Made by a program: the position numbers and the translations under genes
Assembly: GCA_002790175.1 (NCBI GenBank)
Contig: PFUQ01000098.1
Span: 1-7,812, forward strand
DNA length: 7,812 nucleotides
Reading direction: 5' to 3'
DNA from: Flavobacteriales bacterium CG_4_9_14_3_um_filter_32_8
GTDB taxonomy: Bacteria; Bacteroidota; Bacteroidia; Flavobacteriales_E; Vicingaceae
In this document: positions 1-6,343 of the stretch, in pieces
Position numbering within the stretch: the stretch's first letter is position 1
Layout: every line of letters begins with the position of its first letter
The notes under the pieces: generated by a model
Told to the model about the DNA's origin: nothing
The model's input: the letters and a program-made list of their open reading frames with translations, nothing else
The model's database searches: none

Positions 1-1580
1 ACATTTGGTGAACCTCCCAACTGGTTAAATAAATCAGTTGATGGGTCTGTTGTACAAAGTGATATTGCTCCATTTGTACCTGTATTTGGTAATGGATTTA
101 CCACTATGGTCATGGTATCACTACAAGCTGGCAACGTGTAAGTAATCACAAAACTTCCTGTTCCAGCAGTAGCAGGGTTAAAAGTTCCATTGGTTGAGTT
201 GGTAATTCCTGTTCCAGTCCATGTACCACCAGTTTGGGCGGCAGTTAGATTACTAGCTGCAGTATTTGTGCAAAAAGGACCAGCTTGGGTTATTGTTGCA
301 TCGCAACCGCTGCACGGAGGTAATGTTCCAATGTTGTAAATTATTAAATTATTACCAAATCCATCTGTTACTTGAACGGTATCTGCACCAACTGGAGGAG
401 TAATAGTTATTCCTGAGCCAAAATTTGACCAACCTGCAGGGGTGTTACATGAATCAAGAGGAATTGGAAATGGGTTGAAACAACTTCCTAAAGTCCAAGT
501 ACCTCCACAAGCTGTACATTGAGCAGAAGTAGTAATTGGAGTTGAAGCTGCAGGCACCCATTCATTCCAAGTGTAAGGTCCATTACCTCCAGTAACGGTT
601 AAATCTCCATTAGTTTCTACACAAACAGATAATGCAGAACAATTAATAACTTGAATTGTAATAGTGTCAGCACCACAAGATAAAGTGTAAATTATATCAT
701 AAGCCCCTATTCCGGCAACGGATGGATCAAAAACTCCTGTTGAGGTATTTAAGCCAGCTGTAACTGGAACAGAACTCCATATTCCTCCAGATGCAGTTGG
801 TATTAATGTAACTGGAGGATTAGTTTCACATTGAGGTGCAACAGGTGTTACACTAGAAAAACAACATGATCCTGCTTCTACACTTACATCATCTATATAG
901 TAATAAGCAAAACAACCTCCAGCTGCTATATTACACGCCGTACCTGTACTACCTGTAGTAGTGGAAGATGGATTATGAAAGTTACCGATAGTAATAAAAC
1001 TTTCGCCACCTACAGCAGTATAATTTTGTTGAAAAGCAACCCAATTTGTAGTATCATTTAATGGTGTACCAGTCTGCTCTACCTGAGGTGTAAAAGGTAA
1101 AGCATTACTTTGAAGTAAATTAATTTGAGTATTTGATAAGTAAACACCAATTTCTTCTACATAGTAGGGAGATACATCCGCTAGACTCCAGTAGAATTCA
1201 ATACAATATTGAGTGCCAGCAACTAAAGGAGATGTTAGTTGAACTTGCAAATATTCTCTCCAATCGTCAGGAAATGCAGGAATCGTATTGTCTGCACTTA
1301 TTATACCTGCATAACCAAAACCAGTCCTGGCGTTTTGATACCCCTGTATATTTGAAGGCACATCCATTGAAGGAACCATTGGTATTGGGACAGCACATAC
1401 ATTATAATAATCAGGTGTAGCAGTATCAGGCGTACTCCATGGTGGAACATCGGTACCAAAGGTGCTAGGACCTTGTGGACAATTGATATAAGTCTCAAAA
1501 CTTGGGTTAGGTACTAAGTTTTGTGCAACAATAACTTGAGGAGTTATTAAAATAAATAATAGAAATACTAATTTTTTCAT
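1..1580 (-). CDS. Large secreted multidomain adhesin-like protein (5' part; gene runs off the left edge)
   Basis: The frame is open from the ATG at 1580 to the window edge, giving 526 residues and no stop. The start is fixed by an in-frame TAA at 1586-1584, six bases upstream. Residues 1-19 are a signal peptide (MKK, hydrophobic core, VIVA) with likely cleavage before Gln20. Residues 21-237 open with NLVPNPSFE and end with YIDDVSVE, a pattern I know from galactose-binding-like beta-sandwich domains at the front of Bacteroidetes cell-surface and OmpA-type proteins. Then come an Ig-like module (about 241-313), a SprB-like module with a cysteine insert (about 314-425), a second Ig-like module (about 426-497) and the start of another stretch (LCTTDPSTDLFNQLGG). 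By family knowledge such proteins usually end in a type IX secretion or gliding-motility C-terminal domain, which would lie outside the window. The role is inferred as surface adhesion or motility; the ligand is unknown. Confidence 0.8.
   Translation of the reverse strand, partial: MKKLVFLLFILITPQVIVAQNLVPNPSFETYINCPQGPSTFGTDVPPWSTPDTATPDYYNVCAVPIPMVPSMDVPSNIQGYQNARTGFGYAGIISADNTIPAFPDDWREYLQVQLTSPLVAGTQYCIEFYWSLADVSPYYVEEIGVYLSNTQINLLQSNALPFTPQVEQTGTPLNDTTNWVAFQQNYTAVGGESFITIGNFHNPSSTTTGSTGTACNIAAGGCFAYYYIDDVSVEAGSCCFSSVTPVAPQCETNPPVTLIPTASGGIWSSVPVTAGLNTSTGVFDPSVAGIGAYDIIYTLSCGADTITIQVINCSALSVCVETNGDLTVTGGNGPYTWNEWVPAASTPITTSAQCTACGGTWTLGSCFNPFPIPLDSCNTPAGWSNFGSGITITPPVGADTVQVTDGFGNNLIIYNIGTLPPCSGCDATITQAGPFCTNTAASNLTAAQTGGTWTGTGITNSTNGTFNPATAGTGSFVITYTLPACSDTMTIVVNPLPNTGTNGAISLCTTDPSTDLFNQLGGSPN
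90..860 (-). repeat. Two copies of an Ig-like repeat module within the adhesin, flanking a SprB-like module
   Basis: Module copy 1 is encoded at 860-642 (residues about 241-313) and copy 2 at 305-90 (residues about 426-497). They align by eye over a shared pattern: a leading Cys, then GG-x-W, an STG/TNG-x-F-(D/N)-P segment, AG-x-G, I-x-YTL, a second Cys, DT-x-TI-x-V. The two Cys could pair within each module. The block between them (641-306) is a different SprB-like unit containing GGNGPYTW. The similarity is at protein level; the DNA copies have diverged, so recent duplication is unlikely. This repeat style is common in large Flavobacteriales surface proteins. Confidence 0.6.
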
Positions 1581-1603
1581 CGTTTATCAAATTAAAATCC
1601 CAC

Positions 1604-1634
1604 TAAAAGTAAGTCCTAGAACGGTAATTACCAA
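1604..1634 (-). promoter_or_regulatory. Candidate Bacteroidetes-type promoter for the adhesin gene
   Basis: Read on the minus strand, TTG (1634-1632) is followed after 20 bases by TACTTTTA (1611-1604), a 7-of-8 match to the Bacteroidetes -7 box TAnnTTTG. The spacing is in the usual range. Transcription would start near 1600, giving a leader of about 20 bases before the ATG at 1580. A perfect 10-bp palindrome, GGTAATTACC, fills the left part of the spacer and touches the TTG box. In DNA this AT-rich such matches also arise by chance. Confidence 0.45.
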
Positions 1635-1817
1635 CTAAAATAAAATTATTATTTAGTATTCTAAAATTTGTTAAAAATTTAAAAATTAACAAGATGAACT
1701 TTAAAAGTTAAAAAATATATTAATGAACTATTGTGGTGTTGCAATATTTGTTTTACTCTGTTGAAAAGATTGAATTAGCTAACTACCACGTTCATTTTAA
1801 TAATTCAATAAAAATCG

Positions 1818-1846
1818 TTGAAGTATTAAAAAAATAGATAAATTTA
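1818..1846 (+). promoter_or_regulatory. Candidate promoter for the 484-residue protein
   Basis: TTG at 1818-1820, an 18-base spacer, then TAAATTTA at 1839-1846, a 7-of-8 match to the Bacteroidetes -7 consensus TAnnTTTG. The leader would be only about a dozen A-rich bases (AAACAAAAAAA) before the ATG at 1865. The call is weak because the region is nearly all A and T. Confidence 0.35.
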
Positions 1847-1864
1847 GCTTTCTAAACAAAAAAA

Positions 1865-3319
1865 ATGAAAAGCAAAGAATTATTGTTTGAATTAATTCAT
1901 TCGTTAACCAAATCGGAGAAACGATACTTTACTATTTTTACTTCTATTCATAAGGAGAGCAATAATTATGTAAAGTTGTTTAATGCCATTCATACTCAAA
2001 AAGAATATGATGAAATCGCTTTGTTAAAACATTTTAAAAATGAAGATTTTGTTCGCCAATTTTCTGTAGCTAAGAATTACTTAATGAATTTAATTTTAAA
2101 AAGTTTAAGTAATCACCATCAAAAAGCTAAAAAGAGTATTGAACTCAACGAATACCTTACCGAAATTGAAGTTTTATTTTGGAAAGGACTTTATAAATTG
2201 TGTCATAAAAAAATTACTCAAGCCAAAAAAATTGCTGAAAAATACGATTTGACTCATTATTTGCTTTTAATTAATTACTGGGAAAGAAGAAATGAAGATT
2301 ATGTGTCTAAAACCATGTTAAATGAAGATGTGGTGAAAGAAACTCACCTTTATTTAGACAGATACAACCAGCAAATGCAGATGAATTTTTTGATTAAAAA
2401 AATGGAGAAAATAACCAAATCATCTATTAAAAGCACAGAACAAACGGTGAAGCCAGTACAAGAAATTTTTAATCATGAATTAATGAAACTGGATGAAAAA
2501 GACATTAGAAATTTTTATACCAAAGTTGATTATTTGTTTTTAAAAGGGATAGGTAATGCGATTCTTAGAGATGAGAAAAAAGAGTTCTATTATAAAAAAA
2601 GATTGCTAGAATTTTTAGAACAAAACCCGCATCAAATTAAAGAAAATCCAATACGATACGCTTCCTCATTGAATAATATTTTGTTGTACTATTATTTTCA
2701 AGGTTATCCCAAAGAATATCCTTTGTATTTAGAAAAATTAGACCACGTTGAATTAAAATTCGACCACGTAAAAGCTTCTTTTTTTGATACCAAGTTTAAT
2801 CTGAAACTCGGTTATTATCTTCATCTTAGAGATAGAAAAAAAATTATAGAAACCCTTAATGAAATGGAAGTTTGGTATCACGCAGTAAGTGATAAAAAAA
2901 GTATGCAGGCCAAAATGATTTGTGAATTTAATATGGCGTTGGCTTATTTTTTCTTAAAAGACAATAAGCAGTGTTTAAAGTGGAGCAACAGTTGTTTTAA
3001 AATGTTCGACATGAAAGCCAAAAAATTTAGACACGATTTGGCAATTTCTTCACTTATTTTACAAACCTTTATTTACATTGATTTAAAACATTTTGAATTG
3101 GCACTAAGAAATATAGAATGGATATTTTCTATTGCTGAACTAAATAAGTATGGAGTTGCTGAAATGGCAATTTTTAAGATTTTAAAAGAAATGGCTAAGG
3201 AAGAAAAAATTACTGGATTTATTGATGAATTAGCCAAAATTATTAATAAACAAGGTAAGGCGGTTATTAATTTAGATAAGGATGCGATTGTGTATTGGCT
3301 AGAAGCAAAAGGGTATTAA
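1865..3319 (+). CDS. Conserved-looking helical protein of unknown function, 484 residues
   Basis: I do not recognise a named family. The start is secure: an in-frame TAA lies at 1853-1855 and no other ATG lies between. There is no signal peptide and no membrane segment, so the protein is probably cytoplasmic. It is rich in Lys, Leu, Tyr and Phe and reads as helix after helix, with short Tyr/Leu/Ala-patterned repeats from about residue 260 to 460 that resemble a TPR-like helical array. I cannot place repeat borders with confidence. The N-terminal SLTKSEKRYF (residues 13-22) looks like a conserved motif; I have an impression of similar unannotated proteins in other Bacteroidetes, which a search should test. 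It is transcribed alone, back to back with the adhesin and tail to tail with aspartate kinase. A scaffold or protein-interaction role is a guess from the fold. Confidence 0.75.
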   Translation: MKSKELLFELIHSLTKSEKRYFTIFTSIHKESNNYVKLFNAIHTQKEYDEIALLKHFKNEDFVRQFSVAKNYLMNLILKSLSNHHQKAKKSIELNEYLTEIEVLFWKGLYKLCHKKITQAKKIAEKYDLTHYLLLINYWERRNEDYVSKTMLNEDVVKETHLYLDRYNQQMQMNFLIKKMEKITKSSIKSTEQTVKPVQEIFNHELMKLDEKDIRNFYTKVDYLFLKGIGNAILRDEKKEFYYKKRLLEFLEQNPHQIKENPIRYASSLNNILLYYYFQGYPKEYPLYLEKLDHVELKFDHVKASFFDTKFNLKLGYYLHLRDRKKIIETLNEMEVWYHAVSDKKSMQAKMICEFNMALAYFFLKDNKQCLKWSNSCFKMFDMKAKKFRHDLAISSLILQTFIYIDLKHFELALRNIEWIFSIAELNKYGVAEMAIFKILKEMAKEEKITGFIDELAKIINKQGKAVINLDKDAIVYWLEAKGY

Positions 3320-4587
3320 TTTTTCATCACCAAACGGGCAGTATTTCTGCTTTTTTGTTCTACAATAATTTTTTTATGGAGCGTAACTCTGTCGATGGTT
3401 TGTTGGTCGTAATGGCGAATGGTGACCAATTCTAAATTTTCGTTGTACAACACTTTATAATCTTTTCGTAATTCTTCGATTAGTTTTGGAAATTTTTGGT
3501 TGTCAAAATCTATACAAACCGAAAAACTGATGGCAGAATTTTGCATTAAATTGATGGTGATGCCCAAATTAGCAAACACGCCAAAAATCTGGCTCAAATT
3601 ATCTTCCACAATAAACGAGTAATCTATGGCAGCAATAGAAATTAGTGCTTGATTCATTTTAAAAATAAAAGAGGGAATAGCCTCATCCTTTATGGTGTTG
3701 TTGTTGATTAACGTTCCTTCTTCGTGAGGCGATACAAACGATTTGATGTAAAGCGGAATGTTTTTATTGTGTAGTGGTTTTATGGTTTTTGGGTGAATAA
3801 CAGAAGCCCCATAATACGCCAACTCAACTGCTTCGTGGTAAGAAATATTGTCAATTTTTTTGGTATCGTCAAACCATTTTGGGTCGGCATTGAGCATACC
3901 TGGAACATCTTTCCAAATGGTTACACTTTCTGCATTGATGCAATACGCCATAATTCCAGCGGTAAAATCAGAACCTTCCCGACCCAAAGTTGTGGTAAAA
4001 AGTTCGGAACTGGAACCAATAAATCCTTGTGTAATGAGTATGGTTTGTTCTTTTTTATTAAATAAAGGTTGAATAATTTTTTGAGTTAATTGTTCTGTTA
4101 ACGTCCAATTTATTTTAGCATTTCGGTAAGTGTTGTCGGTTTGAATAATTGTTCTTACGTCTATCCATTCATTTTTGATGGAAACTTCATTTAAATAAGA
4201 ACTTACAATTTTGGTGGAAAGTAATTCTCCGACAGCTACAATTTGGTCATATACATAATCGTATTCTCGAGTCGGTTCTGTTTCAATTTCCCATTCAATT
4301 TCAATAAAAGTATTGTGAATTTCATTAAAAATAGGGTGTTTTTTGTTCTCAAATAAATCGTTTAAGATGTCGAAATGATATTTCTTAACTTCCTCTAAAT
4401 AAACAACACATTTTTTATCTCGATTAAAATAAGCTTCCGCCACTTTTTCTAAGGCATTGGTTGTTTTTCCCATAGCAGAAATCACGACTAATAAGTTGTC
4501 GTTAGTTAGTTGGATAATGTCACCAACATTTTTTACTGCATTGGCATCTTTTACCGAAGCTCCACCAAATTTATATACCTTAGTCAT
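3316..4587 (-). CDS. Aspartate kinase (monofunctional, ACT-domain regulated)
   Basis: This enzyme phosphorylates L-aspartate with ATP to 4-phospho-L-aspartate, the committed step to lysine, threonine, methionine and diaminopimelate. Visible motifs are KFGGASV (residues 6-12, nucleotide site), SAMGKTTN (37-44), VGELLS (119-124), GFIG (188-191), TTLGREGSD (199-207), the VTIWKDVPGML-x-ADP segment (222-236) and ELAYYGASVIHP (255-266). The C-terminal region (about 315-423) fits two ACT domains, the usual site of amino-acid feedback; the second ends in EQKSRNTARLV. At 423 residues it has no room for a fused homoserine dehydrogenase. It is the last gene of the minus-strand operon, 56 bases after the acetyltransferase, with no Shine-Dalgarno sequence. 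Its stop overlaps that of the facing gene in TTAA. The paralogue type (lysine- or threonine-sensitive) cannot be told from sequence by eye. Confidence 0.95.
   Translation of the reverse strand: MTKVYKFGGASVKDANAVKNVGDIIQLTNDNLLVVISAMGKTTNALEKVAEAYFNRDKKCVVYLEEVKKYHFDILNDLFENKKHPIFNEIHNTFIEIEWEIETEPTREYDYVYDQIVAVGELLSTKIVSSYLNEVSIKNEWIDVRTIIQTDNTYRNAKINWTLTEQLTQKIIQPLFNKKEQTILITQGFIGSSSELFTTTLGREGSDFTAGIMAYCINAESVTIWKDVPGMLNADPKWFDDTKKIDNISYHEAVELAYYGASVIHPKTIKPLHNKNIPLYIKSFVSPHEEGTLINNNTIKDEAIPSFIFKMNQALISIAAIDYSFIVEDNLSQIFGVFANLGITINLMQNSAISFSVCIDFDNQKFPKLIEELRKDYKVLYNENLELVTIRHYDQQTIDRVTLHKKIIVEQKSRNTARLVMKN
3336..3356 (+). terminator. Possible weak intrinsic terminator for the 484-residue gene, inside the aspartate kinase 3' end
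   Basis: GCAG (3338-3341) pairs with CTGC (3347-3350) around the loop TATTT. Two flanking G-T wobbles (GG 3336-3337 with TT 3351-3352) can extend the stem, and a run of six T follows at 3351-3356. It begins 16 bases after the plus-strand stop. It lies within the last codons of the opposing gene, so it also encodes Arg-Ala-Thr-Asn-Arg-Ser on the other strand. The stem is short, so its strength is doubtful. Confidence 0.3.
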
Positions 4588-4634
4588 AAAGTAAAAAGGA
4601 GTAAGGAATAAGTTATTAATTTACACATTGCTTC

Positions 4635-4653
4635 ATTATCTAATTATCTAATT
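4635..4653. repeat. 8-bp tandem duplication at the acetyltransferase stop codon
   Basis: ATTATCTA occurs twice in direct succession (4635-4642 and 4643-4650), followed by ATT as a partial third unit. On the minus strand this covers the last codons (Ile-Arg), the TAA stop and the following bases. The unit length of 8 means a copy change could alter the tail of the protein slightly. It may be chance in AT-rich DNA. Confidence 0.5.
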
Positions 4654-5096
4654 GTAATCTTCCCATTAATCCAAGTCGGGTCAAGCACTGCATTAAATTT
4701 TTTGTAAAAATTAAGAGCAGGTTCGTTCCAATCTAACACTTGCCAATTTAATAATTTAGCATTCATTTCATGGGCAATTTTAATGGTTTCTTTAAATAAC
4801 AATTCTCCAACTTTTTGACCTCTAAATGTCTCTTTAACTATAATGTCTTCTAAATACAAACACTTGCCTTTCCAAGTAGAATAACGAATGTAATAAAAAG
4901 ACATTCCAATAATTTTTGCTTCCACCTCTGCCAAAATTATCCAAAACAAAGGATGCTCACCAAAACCATCTTTTTCTAATTCTTGTAAAGTAATGGTAAC
5001 TTCATTCGGAGCTTTTTCATAAAGAGCTAACTCCTTCACCAACGCTAATACTTCAGGCAAATCATTTTGGGTAGCTTTTCTTATCAAAACATTCAT
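4644..5096 (-). CDS. GNAT-family N-acetyltransferase, diamine (SSAT)-like
   Basis: A 150-residue single-domain GNAT enzyme that would transfer acetyl from acetyl-CoA to an amine. It follows the spermidine/spermine (thialysine) acetyltransferase pattern throughout: IRKATQNDLPEV at the N-terminus, ELALYEKAP (22-30), KDGFGEHPLF (42-51), YSTW-x-GK-x-LYLEDIIV (72-87), and DWNEPALNFYKKF (122-134) with the Tyr131 that corresponds to the catalytic acid of human SSAT1. The acetyl-CoA loop is FRGQKVG (91-97): the middle Gly of R-x-x-G-x-G is Lys here, and the usual GA after the catalytic Tyr is NA. The substrate (polyamine, lysine-like amine or other) is not settled by sequence. It is the middle gene of the operon, 20 bases after the phosphofructokinase. 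An in-frame TAA 12 bases upstream supports the start. Confidence 0.9.
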   Translation of the reverse strand: MNVLIRKATQNDLPEVLALVKELALYEKAPNEVTITLQELEKDGFGEHPLFWIILAEVEAKIIGMSFYYIRYSTWKGKCLYLEDIIVKETFRGQKVGELLFKETIKIAHEMNAKLLNWQVLDWNEPALNFYKKFNAVLDPTWINGKITIR

Positions 5097-5116
5097 AAAG
5101 CAATAAAATTAACAGC

Positions 5117-6343
5117 CTAAAGTTCGAATTTAAGAATACTTTTCATGGTATAATTTTCTGGATCAGGCAAATACTTTTTGGCTGCTTCAAAATCGCTAGT
5201 TCTCAATGTTTCAAAACTTCTCATCATGCTTTTTGTTTCTTGACTTTGCATGTCAACTAATCGAGGAGCTATAATTCCTTCATCGTTAGAAATTTCTGCC
5301 ATTGACAATGCTTTGTATTCACCTTGTGGAGTAGAAATAACGATACATCTTGAGTCGCCATTGTCGTAAAGTTCTTTAACTGCATAACCAAGGGTAGTGC
5401 AAAACCGAAGGTCGAACGCTATTGGGTCAACACATCTTGTTGCATAACCAATTTCTACTGGGCGGCATTTAATTTTTAAATTCAATTTTTTTAGTTCTAC
5501 CTCCAACAATTGATTAAAAATATGCGATTTACTCAACAAACCTAATTCGGGGTGTCCATGTTCATCATAAGAGAAAATGATACCTGAATTTTTTATAGTT
5601 TCTTCATCAATATGGTGAAAAACTCCTTCGGAAATAATTACTCCTCCAAAATTAATTCCCATTATTTTTCTTTTGACCATCGTTGAAATAATCAATTTCA
5701 TGATGTTGTCGAATGTAACTTTGGTTTTATAAAACATTTCAGGAATAATAATCATAGGGTAATGACAAGCATTACCAATTCCTAAAGCTAAATGCCCAGC
5801 TGTTCTCCCCATGGCAGATACAACAAACCAAGTGTCGTTGGTGCGAGCATCTTCCAAAATTGTTTTAGCAAGTCTAGCACCTTCATCTTTTGCTGTTTGA
5901 AAACCAAACGTGAAAATACCAGAAGGTAATGGAAGGTCATTATCAATTGTTTTTGGAACGTGTATGTTTTGAATGTTTACATGGTGTTCTTCTAAAAAAA
6001 GACTTATTCGGTTGGCTGTAGAAGCAGTATCATCCCCACCAATGGTAACTAGCAATGTAATGTTTTCTTTTTTAAAAAAACGGTCATTAAACTCTTCGTT
6101 TTTTGGTTTATACCTGCTCATTTTTAAATAAGAGCCACCTTTTAAATAGATACGGTCAGCAATTTCGTAGGTTAATTCAATGTAATTGGTTTCCTCTTTA
6201 AAAAGTGTGCTATAGCCATGGTTTAAACCAATAACGCGATAACCATCAGATAAAAATCGCTTGGTGATGGTGGCAACTACTGTATTAATTCCGGGAGCAG
6301 GACCTCCTGCACAAAGAATAGCAACTGTTTTTATATTTTCCAT
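5117..6343 (-). CDS. 6-phosphofructokinase family, probably pyrophosphate-dependent
   Basis: This enzyme phosphorylates fructose 6-phosphate at C1. It has the family glycine loop GGPAPGIN (13-20), GGDDT (102-106), PKTIDND (130-136, with the catalytic Asp), AMGRTAGH (177-184) and PEMF (201-204). ATP-dependent enzymes normally have GGDG and PGTIDND. Asp105 and Lys131 here are the two residues that by family knowledge mark pyrophosphate use, making the reaction near-equilibrium and usable for gluconeogenesis. The segment IGYATRCVDPIAFD (298-311) stands where the usual QRGGSP-x-x-xDR substrate segment lies; its Gly-Gly is Cys-Val. At 408 residues it is longer than the 320-residue bacterial ATP-PFK and suits the pyrophosphate or related long clades. 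The start is supported by an in-frame TAG nine bases upstream. It is the first gene of the operon. Cofactor choice is inferred from residues only. Confidence 0.85.
   Translation of the reverse strand: MENIKTVAILCAGGPAPGINTVVATITKRFLSDGYRVIGLNHGYSTLFKEETNYIELTYEIADRIYLKGGSYLKMSRYKPKNEEFNDRFFKKENITLLVTIGGDDTASTANRISLFLEEHHVNIQNIHVPKTIDNDLPLPSGIFTFGFQTAKDEGARLAKTILEDARTNDTWFVVSAMGRTAGHLALGIGNACHYPMIIIPEMFYKTKVTFDNIMKLIISTMVKRKIMGINFGGVIISEGVFHHIDEETIKNSGIIFSYDEHGHPELGLLSKSHIFNQLLEVELKKLNLKIKCRPVEIGYATRCVDPIAFDLRFCTTLGYAVKELYDNGDSRCIVISTPQGEYKALSMAEISNDEGIIAPRLVDMQSQETKSMMRSFETLRTSDFEAAKKYLPDPENYTMKSILKFEL

Larger units (their letters stand above)
1581..1864. promoter_or_regulatory. Divergent intergenic region between the adhesin and the 484-residue protein
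   Basis: These 284 very AT-rich bases carry no credible gene. They must hold promoters for both flanking genes, since the genes face away from each other. Visible structures are a perfect palindrome GGTAATTACC (1623-1632), an inverted repeat AACTTT-A-AAAGTT (1697-1709), two direct copies of ATGAACT (1694-1700 and 1723-1729), and a possible long-loop stem pairing GTGGTGTT (1733-1740) with AAC-t-ACCAC (1781-1789, one bulged T). None is followed by a T-run that would suggest a terminator or a defined small RNA. Confidence 0.7.

Noticed and set aside
1133..1420. Plus-strand open frame of 95 codons
   Set aside because: It lies wholly antisense to the adhesin frame, which has a signal peptide and recognisable modules; its own translation shows no domain-like pattern.
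1301..1498. Minus-strand open frame of 65 codons
   Set aside because: It overlaps the adhesin in another frame of the same strand and has no supporting features.
3793..4072. Two overlapping plus-strand open frames (90 and 74 codons)
   Set aside because: Both are antisense to the conserved catalytic region of aspartate kinase and look like by-products of its codon use.
4588..4643. AAGGAG seen on the plus strand near 4595 as a ribosome binding site
   Set aside because: It is on the wrong strand for the aspartate kinase start; the minus-strand leader is T/C-rich, and Bacteroidetes starts rarely use Shine-Dalgarno pairing.
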